Assembly: GCA_022393335.1 (NCBI GenBank)
Contig: JAJEKB010021331.1
Span: 718,668 to 782,667 of the forward strand
From: Macrotrachela quadricornifera
Lineage: Eukaryota > Rotifera > Eurotatoria > Philodinida > Philodinidae
Length of the DNA stretch: 64,000 bases
Direction of reading: 5' to 3'
Both the position numbers and the translations under genes were made by a program. Below, one piece after another: positions 1 to 12,251 of the stretch (its first letter is position 1; each line of letters opens with the position of its first letter). The notes under the pieces were generated by a model. It did no database searches. It was given only the letters and a program-made list of their open reading frames with translations, and was not told the DNA's origin.

Positions 1-329
1 TTCTGTTCTACAACAGTTGAACAATATTATCATATTTAAGAATAGAAACGTTGACATTCTTTTTTATTGAGCTGCGTATGTTAAGTGGATTGACTCATTG
101 AGTCCTGACCACCCCAAAATTACATTAGATGTCAGAGAATCGAATATGCACACGTACAAGAAAGAACTGAGATTTAGTTGGAATCAACAGTTGATTTACA
201 GCGATTTAAAGACAAGATTTATGGGAACAAACTTTGTCTTAACTGAGGTCAAAATAACAGGCTGTCGAAGAATGTTTTCATATTTTCCTGGTAGTTGTAC
301 AGAGCGACTATTCTTTTGTTTGGTCTTCC

Positions 330-1780
330 TTTCTAAAGCCAGGGTATGCAAGCTTTTGCTGTATAATGAGCGATCATGGTGTTGATGACATTCTTTCTTA
401 ACAGATAGTAGGATATGAGTTCGGGCTCATAGAGTTGAATACTCCTAGCTCTATTTTGTAAACATTTCTTGTATGTTGATGTTAGTGTGAGAAGGCCGAA
501 CATATCATGTAGTTCGGTAGTTGAACATTGATACAGGCAATATATGATTCTCAAACATCGTCTGTAAAAACCATTTATTCGTTCTTTGGCAGTTGAGGAC
601 ATAAGGCAATATGTGGCCATATGTACGTACTGAAATATATTTTCTTCAACGTAAAGAAGGATGGAAATTGTTGATGAATATATTTCATTATTGCATAAGT
701 GCGACGAAGCTTAACTAGTTGATCATCTAACAGATGATGAAAGGCTAATTTCGCGTCAAGTCGAACACCTAAGTATTTATAGCTTGACTGTGTCTTTATT
801 GGTGTTCCATTATATAATATTTTTAAATTAGGGCTCTGCACTGCTCGATGATAAATGACATGTTCAGTTTTGTTAACATTAACTGGCTGATGCCATTTAA
901 CTGTATATTCAAGTAGCTTTTCTAAATCACCATTCATTGTCCTCTCGGTGTCCTCAATTTGTTTTCGATGGCTTAGATACAGCGATGGGGCATAAGCAAT
1001 AGCCAAGTCGTCGACGTAAAGATGAACATTTTCAGACCTTTCGAAGATTTGCGGTGCGCCACGACATATCTTTATTTTCGACGAACAACAACCATCATAA
1101 TCAATGATCATTGACCTACCAGTGAAATAGTTTACTAACCAGAATAGATATTCATCTGGGCAATGTAATTTATATAATTTGTATATCATTCCTTGATGCC
1201 AAAGCATATCGAACGCTTAAAGGAAATCGATATGGATAACAGGAGTAAAAATATTAGTAGTTAACGATTCAGTTACATTTTCCAGTAGGTGATTAACACG
1301 AGTCGTTGTAGATAAATGAGGCCGGGCGCCCGATTGTTGCCATGGCAATATGTTCAAATATTGGTAATAAAGATATTGGGCGGAGTTGATTAGTTGACGG
1401 CGCTGGGCTATTTGATTTATTAAAACAAACAGTTCAGGCTTGTTTCCAGCTTTCTCCCCAATATGCCGTCTCAAACAATTTTTTAAACGAGTCGGCAAGT
1501 AATTTCATATAGTTTTGAGGGAAGGTTTTTATCATCTTATTGGAGACTAGATCAAACCCAGCTGAATTTTTCGTTTTCATGGTTGCGATTACTTTCTTTA
1601 TATCATTGGCGTTAAATTTTAAATCAGATTGGCACCACGTCCGATAAATGTCATCAGGATCACCTTGACTATATCTATCCCATATCTCCTAAGCTTCTCG
1701 GTTCCGTGATGTTGTTCACGTCTGTGGATGGAGGTGCGAATCTTTCTGAAAAATGCTCAAACAGATATTCAGTTATATCT
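330..1780 (-). pseudogene. Decayed non-LTR (LINE) reverse transcriptase
   Basis: Reading down the minus strand, successive frames give reverse-transcriptase palm and thumb blocks in the correct order. A finger/palm block with KNSAGFD lies near 1600-1540. A block ending in VIHIDFL, the usual start of the 'DFSKAFD' motif, is at 1498-1217. The catalytic YVDD box is near 1015-1000, followed by a YKYLGVRLD block near 790-765. A thumb/C-terminal region rich in Arg and Tyr continues to about 333. The frame changes near 1450, 1210 and 620 and there are stops, so the element is dead. No endonuclease domain, poly-A tail or target duplication was found, so it is 5'-truncated or eroded. The order of blocks fits LINEs of the Jockey/CR1/I type, but the clade cannot be settled by eye. 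Confidence 0.8.
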
Positions 1781-3477
1781 TGAGGGTGAGGGTGGGTGAG
1801 GGTGTCAGAATAATAGGATGCTGTGTTTGGACCTTTACTGTTGCAGTAGTAGTCGTTTTAATTTATTTCTTTACTTCGCTCATTGGTTTGTAAAAGCTCG
1901 AGAGTTTGCATTTATTTTGAAGTAAAATATTGGAGAAAAAGAGCTCATCATTAGTTATAAGAATAAAAGTGAGCATCACTGAGTAAAATAATAAAATTAA
2001 GAACAGGTAAAACTTATCTACTACAGTTGCTGATAGTTTTCGAATATCACGAGGTACATGACATTTCTTTGTCCTATTTTTACTTCTCAGAATAGAATAT
2101 ATCGCTTATAATCAATGGCGAGCATATTGAATACATTCGAAACATATCAATTTGACGATTTTCTATTTTGTATGAGAATTGATGCTTTCGAATTTGAACC
2201 TAATTTCAGGTAGCAAATATTTTAACATAGCTGTGCAGCTTCATATTGAATGCACAAATAAATGCCACAAGAAGTGTTTGCAGTTCAATAAAAAGTTTAG
2301 TAAGTGCAAATTCATACGATAATGTGTATGTTGTATAGTAGTATAAACTTCGTTATATCATCATCGGTTGATAAATGAAGTCTCCTAGCAAGAAAAGTCG
2401 AGAATGCCGCCTTCTAAAAGGGCACATTTCTCGAATTTTGGACAGTTTTTGATCTGTAGCATTTTTTTTACCGTGTATGTTTGTCACTCAAATAGAATGA
2501 ATTTGTAGCCTAAACTGTTTTCTGTAAAACGAGACATCCATGAACTCAAATAGTCAAGCTATTGATGAGACAATGTCAAAATACTGAGCACATCGTCAAG
2601 ATAAACCCTTTATGCTTGTTTTAACATGCTGCATATTTTTGAATATCTCAAAACTTCTTAAGACTATCAAACAAAAATTTGGAAAACGATTAAGGGTTTT
2701 CATAATACCTTTTTGATAATTAAAACGCTCGAAAAGATTTGGTTCCCAAAAATACTAATTAGGTATTCGACAATGGTAAAAAGATATTCTAGAATACCCC
2801 ACGGGCGTTGAAACCAGTACTCTCCAAAATTGAAAGGGAAATTATAGGGTTTTCAGCGGTACATATGTTTCTGAATACATGGGTATGTAAGTGCATAACG
2901 AGACATGTAGGGTATAACTGCTGGCTCGCGCAATGGAGTTTAATGGTTGTGTCGAGCACATTTTGTACCCATATTCGGGCATCCCTCTTTTTTGTCATCT
3001 CCTATCTTGTAGAACTTCTCATACTGATTATTTTGCTAAAAACTATCTTGATATCATCGAAAAATCACGATTTTGTGGTTCACTACTCATGGAAGAACCC
3101 TCGAAATATAATGTATTAAACAAGTTATAAATACTGGGTGCAAAGACCAATTATTTATTATAGGCCATCCGTATTGCAGCAGCTTACATTTCATTTAATG
3201 TTTATTATTTGATAAATTTTCGACCTATCTTTGCCACGATCAGATAAAACACTAACAGAAAAAAAAAACATGCCTAAGCACTTGAAAGATACACAATGAC
3301 GCAGTATTGTGTTGAAATAAATGAGAAAAGGGCTGATACAGAACCTTTTTTATATAGTCATATGAAAAAAAGATGGTTCTGCATCGATCCTTTTTTCACA
3401 TATTGTAAAATAATAACGAGTCATTTCTTATCTTTTATAGAACTAGCCATTCGAACACTTATTCATTTAACGAATAT
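1781..3477. other. Non-coding stretch, no gene recognised
   Basis: AT-rich DNA between the LINE relic and the transporter. The short open frames here (for example 2808-3119) overlap one another on both strands, resemble nothing I know and are treated as chance. The last part should hold the promoter and 5' UTR of the riboflavin transporter. Confidence 0.6.
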
Positions 3478-5664
3478 ATGTGGTCATCTCGCATCAATAT
3501 TCCGCTTCTCTATGTTCTTGTCACTCTATTCGGTATAGGCACATGGCTCAATCTTCAGGGTGTCTTCCTTGAATTTCCATTGATCGTACCACAGGCTGTC
3601 GAGGGCTGGCGTTTGCCTGCCACCATGGGTCTTATTGCGAATAGTGGCACCGTTGCTCTCTTTTTTGTAGCTATTATTCGATGGTGTTCTCGAGGCCAAG
3701 TCGCTTACGAAATTCCCGTCAATATTGGTGTATTATCGATTGGTACTGGTGCTCTTTTCGCTCTTGCCTTCCTCTGGAACAAGACAGCGATCATTGCTGG
3801 GTCTCGTCACTCGATTTATCTAATGGCTTTATCGTTTTGTTTAGCTCTTGTTGATGTTACTTCGAATGTAACATTCATGCCGTTTCTTAGCCGATATCAC
3901 CATCGTTTTCTCAATGGATTTTTATTTGGCGAAGCACTTTCAAGTTTGTTACCCGGATTACTCGGACTCGCTCAAGGCGTCGGTCAAGAAACCTGCCAAA
4001 ATGGAACAAGCATTTATCATCCACCTCGTTTTTCGGTTCAGGTATATTTGATTGGTTTAGCAGTGATCATGATTTGCTCGTTTCTGGCGTTTATCATACT
4101 TTGCTCGACGAATATTGGGAGACGCAAAACCAGTGATATGCAGAAAAGGTTTAATGAGATTATTTATTTTCTTATATGTAATCGTGTCAGCGACTGAATA
4201 CTTTCGCATTTAAATATATAGGGATGTATAAAATCTGACTGTTTCATAGATAAGAGAAAACTTCTCATCAGAGACCAAAACGAAATCTATTGGAATATGA
4301 CTTTTTTATTCGGCTCATCATCGACCTCTATATGAACCGATCTATTTGCATGGGACTTCTATGCATTCGACGATAGCTTGTGTTTTCATTGAACACGATC
4401 AGATTTTGTTAATTTATTCAAAGACTGATAACATAAGAGAAGACAAAAACATGTACAGTTATTTTTGATTACTACTTTTGGAAGAGTTCGATTAAAAAAT
4501 AGAATTTAGTTCACTCCTTTTCCTAATATGTTTGTCTTCCTGCAAAAAGAAGAAGAAGAAGACGATAATTATAGCAGCATTAGTTATCTAAATTCAGACA
4601 TTAATACCGTTATGTGTCGGTAAGAACAAACGTTTTATAACCATGAACAACGCGTGGTTATTCATCATATACGTCTTCTTTGAAGCTGTATGAGTTTCTT
4701 ACTACTGAGTAGTTCCAATCTCTGCTCGTCATAATCGGCTAATGAAGAAATTTGAAGGAACAAAGTTAGGATTCACTGACACGTTCATGTTGTTAGTTCA
4801 ATGAAATTAAATGGTAGTTGTTTTTGTTTTAGAGCAATAATTAATGATTTGTCGTTGGGAACATCGATCAATGATCTGCACGCAAACGACGTACATAGTG
4901 AGACATCAGCCAAACAAATGACTTACAAACAATTTTGGTTTTCTGTACATGGCAGCTATTTGATCCTGATTTTGTTGGGTAGCTTCTTCCAAATCGGTTT
5001 GTATTGACGAATAGATTTTAGTAGACATAACTGGTTTTTGAGATATTTTACTAACGATTCTCTTGTAAACTATTTAATGATTCATAGTTTTAAGTACAAA
5101 GAAAAATTTTGAAACAAAATTAATATGAACTCTTTTTCTTTCTTGTCTAGGTGCTGCACCAAGTCTGCAAAGTAAGCGGATCGACTGCTTTTATTGCTAA
5201 ACATGACTTGTATCATTTTAGCATTTTCCCTTTATCCATACTCTATCGACGTCTATCACAAAACAATCATTGCCTGCCAATTTAGCGGCCCACTTATGCT
5301 GCTTATTGCGATTTTCGTGAATCGTATTCCAACCATTGTACTCTATATTTTAACTATCATTGGTACAACTCTTTTTGCTTATATTTTCATAGCAGCTAAA
5401 CTTTCTCCTTGTTCGCCTCTGGTCAATCAAACATCCGGAAGTGTTTTAATTGCGCTTGCATGGGTAACAATGTATTGCATATTTCATTTCATCCGTATCA
5501 CTATTGCTAACTATATAAAACGTACTTCGGCTCATCGAGGACTCTATTGGTTCGGTATCTTGACTCAAATTGGATCGCTTTTTGGAGCATTGATTGTCTA
5601 TTTGCTTACATCTCAGTTCAATGTATTTCATGAACGACACCTTTGTCAGTCGTATGTATGTTGA
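3478..5664 (+). CDS. Riboflavin transporter, SLC52 (RFVT) family, four exons
   Basis: Multi-pass plasma-membrane carrier that takes up riboflavin in animals. The first exon gives a hydrophobic start (LFGIGTWLNLQGVFLEFPL), then the family's LALVDVTSNVTFMPFLSR and FGEALSSLLPGLLGLAQG segments; the last exon gives KLSPCSPL and the C-terminal QIGSLFGALIVYLL helices. Splice sites and phases fit this model: exons 3478-4148, 4833-4996, 5151-5171 and 5222-5664. They join as AG|A, G|GT and A|CA and give 432 residues, against about 450-470 in vertebrate RFVTs. The 21-nt third exon restores the conserved APSLQT motif (vertebrate LPSVQT), which supports both it and the following 50-bp intron. The loop between the two halves is shorter than in human RFVT3. 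A poly-A signal AATAAA follows the stop at 5673. Paralogue number (1, 2 or 3) cannot be assigned. Confidence 0.92.
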
Positions 5665-5678
5665 TAACACGAAATAAA

Positions 5679-6439
5679 CAACGTTGCCTAGTTCACATGA
5701 AAACCTAAATGGGCCATTATTGTGTCGGCTCGACTCGATCCGAAATAGGTCGATATTTTTCTTTAAATCAAGGATACGCATTGATCTCAATCGAGAGAGC
5801 AGAAGTTCTTATGGACTCAAGTTTTTACAAAGTTTCTTTCTATGCGATGCAGTTGCAACACCTCTATCTCGAGTGAATCCACTGGGTTTCTACCACTTTG
5901 TGGAAATTTTTTTTCCAGTTTCGACATTATAGTTAGACGCATCATAGTCGAAAACGGTCTGGGGTTATAATTAAAATCTTTTCAGAAATATAAAGTATGC
6001 GAATCCAGGTTGTTTTTTCGGAACAGCTCAAAATATATATACTTATACAAAATAATTTTCAAATGTCTTTCCGCAATCATCAAGAAGATATTCATAGCCG
6101 TTGTTTCAACTCGTACATACTGAAATATATCACTGATGAGTCGAATTGAATGTCTATTGAGTTGTTTAAAAGCATCCAGTACCGCATTTCTCATTAAAAT
6201 CGTATTAGAAGTGTAAGAAAGAGAATTCTCAATTGATAAAAATAATAGTAACTCGTGGATTTTAACATAAATTGCTTAGCTTGTGCTTTCATATGGAAAG
6301 ATTTTATTTGTGTAACTAATCGGCTATGGTTAGGCGACTAGTTGTTCATTGATTCGATACCAGACATAGATGATAATGAAGTGTCGAACGAACAATCAAA
6401 GTTTGATTTCATAGTACTTAGGGGTATCGAAAAGTAGTG
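5679..6439. other. Non-coding stretch
   Basis: AT-rich spacer between the transporter gene and the foldback element. The open frames at 5684-5932 and 5982-6194 carry no recognisable motif. Nothing else seen. Confidence 0.5.
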
Positions 6440-7165
6440 GCGGTGGTATCTTTTTTGTTTACAGAAAGCTCGCACAAATTTTCTTTTTTTATAAAAAGAT
6501 AGAGCGTCTTTTGCTCGATTTTTCTATGCTATTTGATCACTATTCATCTAATATCATAGTAATCAAATTTTGACCAACAGTGTTTTTGTTGACACCTACC
6601 TGGTTATTTTAGATCAAAACGCGTGAAGCATTTTGTATTTCATTCTATCATCGTTTAACACGTTGTATTAGAAAATCAAAATATACTACAAGATGCAGCA
6701 TGAAAAGCTCTACAATTTATAAAGAACAACTATAAGAAGATGACATAGGAAAAAACCAATACGGCTTTTACCAAAAAAAGATCCTATTTTCACATCGTCG
6801 ATACTTTGCCACTCAGAGTTTTCCTGGTTCTGAAAACAAAAAAGTGCAATTATAGAATAAGTAGTCATTTATAAATTGTGTAGCTTTTTATCCTGTATCT
6901 TGTGCTTGTATATTTTGGTTATTTAATATAACTTGATGAACGATGATAAAATGACAAAATAAAATTCAAGTGCTTCATCCGTTATGATCTAAAATAATCA
7001 GGTAGGTGTCAACAAAACAGTGTTGATCAAAACTTGATTACTATGATATTAGATGAAAAGCGATCTTCATAGCATAGAAAAATAGATCAAAAGACGCTCT
7101 ATCTTTTTATAAAAAAAAGAATATTTGTTCGAGCTTTCTGTAAACAAAAAAGGTACCACTCTCAC
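6440..7165. mobile_element. Foldback (palindromic) MITE-like element
   Basis: Two arms of about 290 bp are imperfect inverted copies of each other. GGTGGTATCTTTTTTGTTTA at 6442 pairs with the segment ending in GGTACCACTC near 7162. TAGAGCGTCTTTTG, TTGACACCTACCTG and CACAATTTATAAA-type blocks recur in mirror order toward the centre. The unpaired loop is roughly 6740-6850. There is no coding capacity. Arm identity looks about 80-85%, so it is old. No clear target duplication could be assigned. Confidence 0.85.
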
Positions 7166-7649
7166 AAACTGATATTAAAACTTGGTGACATCTTTTGTGT
7201 AATTTTGCCTCGATGACAGCTTCTTTTGGGCCAACAATAAGATGTTCTAGATGATTCATGGAATATATCAAGTGGTCCTTAATTATATATTTAGTTTGTT
7301 TCTATTCACCAGCAAGCTCAATACTAGAATCATGCCAAGATGAACATTATGTCAACATCCAATGAGACATAGAGCGTGTTCGAAGATCTCGTGGTTAGTT
7401 AGGGGAAAAAAATCCCGCACTTATCACAAAAAATGACAGAGACAAAGGGATAGTCAAACCGATTGAACACATGATCACAATATCCAAATTTTCAGAAAAA
7501 TTTCTCACCTTTTCTTAGACATTTTAAAGGGATAGGGTTCATTCCAAGCCATACTTAATCACAAAAATGGTACAGGGAGTCAAAAAACTGATCACATGAT
7601 TTCTCAACGGCCGCATACAGATTCTTCATATCAAGAGGTTCATATTCCA
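7166..7649. other. Non-coding stretch
   Basis: Spacer between two transposable elements; no gene, repeat or RNA recognised. Confidence 0.5.
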
Positions 7650-8690
7650 CAGGGTTGAAAAAAATGTTTTGCACGGGGGGTATTCCTATGATTTCAAGTA
7701 GAAAACATTTTGAATTTTATATCAGATGAAATTTTCTATTAGAAAGTAAGAGAACAGGAAAGTTCGCGAAGTTTATATGATAATATAGACGACTATTTTC
7801 TAACTTTTGTGAAACGAAGTATTTCTTTACTTATCGATTGAATCGAATCATTTAAATGGCAGGCATTTATGACACTGAAGAGCAAAGAATTATTGACCGA
7901 ATTAAATGTATAGCTTTTCGTGAAGCTCGAGATGCTGGTGCGACGTTCATCAATCGAAATTGGATTACAGAAAAAGTTCATCGTTCTATTCGATTTGTCA
8001 CAGAGTGGTGGGAAAAATCGTATGACCAATGTTTTGCTGACTATTAAAATGTTGGTCGAAAGCTTAAATTATCGGAAGCCAGTCAAGATATCATTCGGCA
8101 AGCTAGTGGTCGACAAAGAAATTGTTGAGAAACAAAAAGAATATGTCACTCGAAGAACAGTTAATAATTACCGTCATAGAAAAAGATTAAAGCCATTTCA
8201 TGTTATTCCAGAACCGTTAAAATCTGAAACTCATATATTCGATCGAGAAGTATTGAAGATATTGAAGAAGATGAAAGATTTCATGAAATGATAAAAAATC
8301 AATCATGTATTGGAATTTTTGCAATGTTTACTTGTAAAAGATTATCTTGGGTCATCAACGATAAAGGTGAATCTTGGACTAGTCAATATTTTCATGATAT
8401 GATTTTAACTCAAAATCTATTTCCCTTCTCAAAAAATAAAGATAATGTTATTAATCCTGATGAAGTTATATTTATTCATGATAAAGCATCATGTATCTGA
8501 GCAAATAAAACCCAACATTTGCTTCAAGACAATGGTGTTAAATTTTGATGTAATAATGTTCCGCAAAGTCTTACCATTTAGCATCACTAAATCCCATTTT
8601 TCACGAGCTTTCATTTGGTATAAAATTCATCATGTCTCTTATTTAAGATTATAGCGTTATTCCCCTTGAAAAATATTTCTTCCAACCCTG
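7650..8690. mobile_element. Tc1/mariner-type transposon relic
   Basis: The termini are inverted. CAGGGTTGAAAAAAATGTTT at 7650 faces AAATATTTCTTCCAACCCTG ending at 8690, and the inverted similarity continues about 100 bp inwards (GCGGGG/TAACGCTATAAT and GAATTTTATA-type blocks). A TA follows the right end; the left flank is CA, probably a mutated TA. The same termini occur on the palindromic element at 62837-63789 and as a lone right end at 25283-25382, so this is the window's candidate source family. It carries a broken transposase on the plus strand. Confidence 0.85.
7856..8562 (+). pseudogene. Mariner-like transposase pseudogene
   Basis: The reading frame starts MAGIYDTEEQRIIDRIK. It then changes frame near 8045 and again near 8280. 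Recognisable transposase blocks follow: VNNYRHRKRLKPFHVI, an IKNQSCIGIFAMFT core strand, ESWTSQYFHDMIL, NPDEVIFIHDKASC (the catalytic Asp strand), and after a stop TQHLLQDNGVKF. The expected PGNSPDLN box and the final acidic residue are missing. With several frameshifts, in-frame stops and a truncated C-terminus it cannot encode an active enzyme. The blocks resemble IS630/Tc1/mariner DDE transposases; a search would be needed to name the subfamily. Confidence 0.8.
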
Positions 8691-8998
8691 TATTTTTCAG
8701 CATAACATGCAATAAATACTACGCAGATTTTTTTAGAGAAATAGTTCTTCGTTTTTCTTCAATGTATTGATGAAAACAACGAAAAAAGAAAGATGCAATT
8801 TACCAACATTTTTTCATTATGTTGTTATCTCTATTTGACGTTGTCAACACACACTTTTATTTCTTTTACTTTTTCTTATAGAGTGGTGTGGGCAACATCA
8901 TGAATGTTTGAGTCGCAGTATTGAACATGGATCTTTGGGTAGGAAGAAACAAAATTTATCTTTCAACATTGTTTTTTGTTCTTCATGCGTTAATAAAA

Positions 8999-9235
8999 AT
9001 GGAAAAATTGTCAGTTGAAATTCTTCATCGAATATTCGATCATATTGATACAGAAACATGATTATTTTTTGTAAGATTAGTATAAAAATTGTTTGAATCA
9101 ATGGTTAAGATTTATGATCGATATGAATTGAATATGAGATTAATTTCTAAACAGATCTATTTGAAATTATTCGATGAACGAGAATTGATTATATTCGGAG
9201 AGAAAAAACAAAAATCATTCTGTGAGGATAGTTAA
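8999..9235 (+). pseudogene. F-box domain relic
   Basis: From ATG at 8999 the frame reads MEKLSVEILHRIFDHIDTET, a typical F-box opening (L-P/S-x-E-I-L-x-x-I-F-D-x-L/I). Stops follow at codons 21 and 29, and the continuation KLFESMVKIYDRYEL is the second F-box helix. The frame ends at 9233-9235. The two stops, and the lack of any leucine-rich repeat region downstream before the Kelch gene, mark it as a truncated pseudogene. F-box proteins recruit substrates to SCF ubiquitin ligases; this fragment cannot. Confidence 0.65.
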
Positions 9236-9273
9236 CACTTAATATATAAAGTTATTCTATTATGTATTATTAA

Positions 9274-10997
9274 TTAGTTTTTGATATTTTCATTGGGTGA
9301 ATGAAACAATTCAGTACTATTAAGAGTATATCTATCATTAAATCCTCCAGTAACTAAAACATATTCATTTGTTAATAAACATGCTGCATGAAAATCTCGT
9401 TTATAAATCATGTTACCAACATTAGTCCAAATGCCTGTTATTGAATCATATAACTCAGCAGTATTGATAGCTCTAGACCCATTAGATCCTCCAGTAACTA
9501 ATACTTGTCCATTAGATAACAAGATTGATTGATGATTATGTCGTGGATCATTCATTCGGCCCGTAATTACCCAAAGTCCTTTTGATGGATCATATAATTC
9601 AGCAGAATTTAGAGTAGTACCACCATGAGATCCTCCAGTAACTAAAACTTTTCCATTGGTTAATAATGTTGCTGTGTGATAATCTCGTTGTTCATGCATA
9701 TTATTTGTTGTTCTCCAAGTTCCTGTTGTTGGATCATACAATTCATCAACATTTAGAAAAGTATGCTGACTAAATCCTCCGGTAACTAATACTAATCCAT
9801 TTGTTAATAAAGACGATGTATGTCCATCTCGTGCATTATGCATATTACCAGTAGTAGACCAAATTCCTGTTGATGTATCGTATAGTTCAGCAGTGTTTAC
9901 AATAGTGTCACCATTAAATCCACCAGTAATTAGTACTTTTCCATTTGTTAATAGAGATATTGCCGCAAAATTTCGTCCATCTTTCATACTACCGGTAATT
10001 GTCCAAGTTTCTGTCGTTGGATCATATAATTCACTACTATTTAGATAATCACTGCCACTATATCCACCAGCAACTAAGACTTTTCCATCTGTTAATAAAC
10101 ATGCAACGTGTCCATGTCGTTGGTCATTCATACTACCAGTAATTGACCAAACTCCTGTTAATGGATCATATAATTCACTACTATTTAGACTAATATCACC
10201 ATGAGATCCACCAGCAACTAATACTTTTCCACTTTGTAACAATGTTGCAGTGTGTTCATCTCGTGCATCATTCATGTCACCAGTTTTAGACCATTCTAAA
10301 GAAATTTCTATCAATGTATTCTTTTTTTTTGGGATGAAGATGGAAAGAAAATGTTTGAAATTTCTCATAATCAAATAGAAATCATTCATTGAATGATACA
10401 ACAATAGATTTTGAATTGTTCATCATAAATATTATTATTAGATTTAACAAATCAAACAAAAACGACAAATGTCCGAAACTGTCATTGTCTGCATGTCTAA
10501 TATCGTCAATTGACTTTGGAGTCTGTGACATCGATTTGATTAAATTTCTTGAAAAATTCTCCTTGTTAATAACCTCAAAGATGGAAACTTTTCATCTTAT
10601 CATCTCATGTGCTCATTCTTACTGCAGAATATAAGTGCAGATATACACTCTAACATTATCATTTAGCGATGCAGAACGCACCTGACTGCTGAGTAGTAGT
10701 AGTTGTTGATGTTAATGTTGATGTGGAAGTGATAGTCGAAGTGGAAGTGAATGTTACCGGCGAAGATGGTGGTATTGATATAGTTGTTTGTATTGTAGAT
10801 AATGTTGTGGTAATATTAACAGTGTCTGTCTCCTTTGGAATAAGAATGACAAATTTCAATAAGAGACCAAGAGCAATTGCTAAGATTGATAAAACTATAA
10901 AAGAGATGCAGAGAATTTTAACCCAACGATGTTGCCAACATTTGTGTATTCGATTATTTCCAGTGCCAAATTTAACATATGCTCTGTTGGTATGCAT
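9274..10997 (-). CDS. Membrane-anchored Kelch-repeat ectodomain protein, two exons
   Basis: Exon 1 (10997-10682) encodes a basic cytoplasmic N-terminus, one transmembrane helix at about residues 28-53 (ISFIVLSILAIALGLLLKF) and a Thr/Ser-rich stalk of about 50 residues. Donor GTGCGT and acceptor TTTCTTTAG bound a 386-bp intron (10681-10296). The phases join as G|AA. Exon 2 (10295-9274) encodes seven Kelch repeats of 47-48 residues, each with the pattern R-x-x-H-x-A-x-L-L, NGKVLVTGG and SAELYDP...W, which together would form one beta-propeller. Total 445 residues. The topology is type II, with the propeller outside the cell. The uninterrupted open frame of exon 2 begins with TTG, which supports the spliced model. 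The repeats are very alike at DNA level, suggesting recent homogenisation. Ligand and partner are unknown. Confidence 0.85.
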
Positions 10998-12251
10998 AGG
11001 ATCTTTAAGAGAGAAATCTTAACTCGAAAACTGAATGAATCCTTTTTCAAACTTACTTGATGTTTGTCTATTACTCTCACAAGAATTACAAAAGATAACT
11101 GATATTATCATCAACACCCAAATAAATGCTTTGCTTTTATCTTTATATAATAAATTTTGTGTGCCTGTATACTATCACATTTATAAACAAAAAAGCACTG
11201 AAACAATGAATTCATTAAATTATATACTGAATTTATTTCGATAAGGAATTCGAATGCTCTTAGAATATGTGAAAAATAAAGGTTGACTGAAAATAACTAA
11301 TAATGATTGTCTTAGTATTATTGTGTTGTCAACTACTGTGAGTCTTTAGCTGAAGATATTATCATCCGAGCGAAGAGTCTATCCATAAAGGATGATAGTT
11401 TTCAACAAAAATCTATTCAATACTGTATTTTTTTTTTGAATGACCGATAACAAAAGGTGATCATCTCGATGAATCATCGGCGAAGAGACATAGTTGTCCT
11501 ATGACCATGAAGAAAAAACGAGACTTTCACTCCAAAGATGCTCTAACTTTTTTTTCGAGTATCTGAGGTCTTATATTTCCCTCTTTGACTAAATACTTAG
11601 GGATATACAAAAGACACAATTTTTTCTTTTTCTTTTTTAATTAATTTTTGTAAGATGGTTGAGCAGATATTGTTGTTTCTAGTGGATGTAACCACCATTC
11701 TCGTTATATATTTGATATATTTTAGTCCTGATACGTTTCTAGAACTTATTCTCCTCACCTCCGATCCTATGCATTTAAAAGTATTCTTTGACATCGATAG
11801 GTCTTTGGATTCATGCCCTATTGAATATATATGTACTGCAGATTTCATCATTGCTTGTCCCTTCATTCTCCATCATCATCATACAGATGTTTTGTTCTGA
11901 ATAAAGACAATAGAATTCATATGCATGTAGATGAAATAGAGAAAGAGAGAAGAGTGACATGTATCGAAAATCGTCATCGAAGCAGTAGAAAGAAATACAC
12001 ATTACCTTTTGAAAGGTTTTTGTATTGCATATTTTCTTCTGTCAATATATGATAAGAGATAAGCAGTGATTATGATTGTTGTTATTATTGGAGGAGAAAA
12101 ATGAGAGATATATATTCTATTTAGTTTTGACTTATGCAGATTACAGCGAAGGAACAATATCATTTTGAATAAAAATCAAGGTTATCAATTTAACCTTTCT
12201 GATGAAAGTATATACTGTCAGATTTGTTTGCTGTTTGATGAAAACTGAGTC
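10998..12251. other. Divergent intergenic region between Kelch and hydrolase genes
   Basis: The two flanking genes are transcribed away from each other, so both promoters should lie here. The open frames are short and unrecognised. A possible hairpin pairs ATTATCATCC near 11357 with GGATGATAGT near 11391. No transposon termini were identified. Confidence 0.5.

Noticed and set aside
98..385. 95-residue open frame on the plus strand at the left edge
   Set aside because: It overlaps the antisense of the LINE C-terminal region and has no domain-like pattern.
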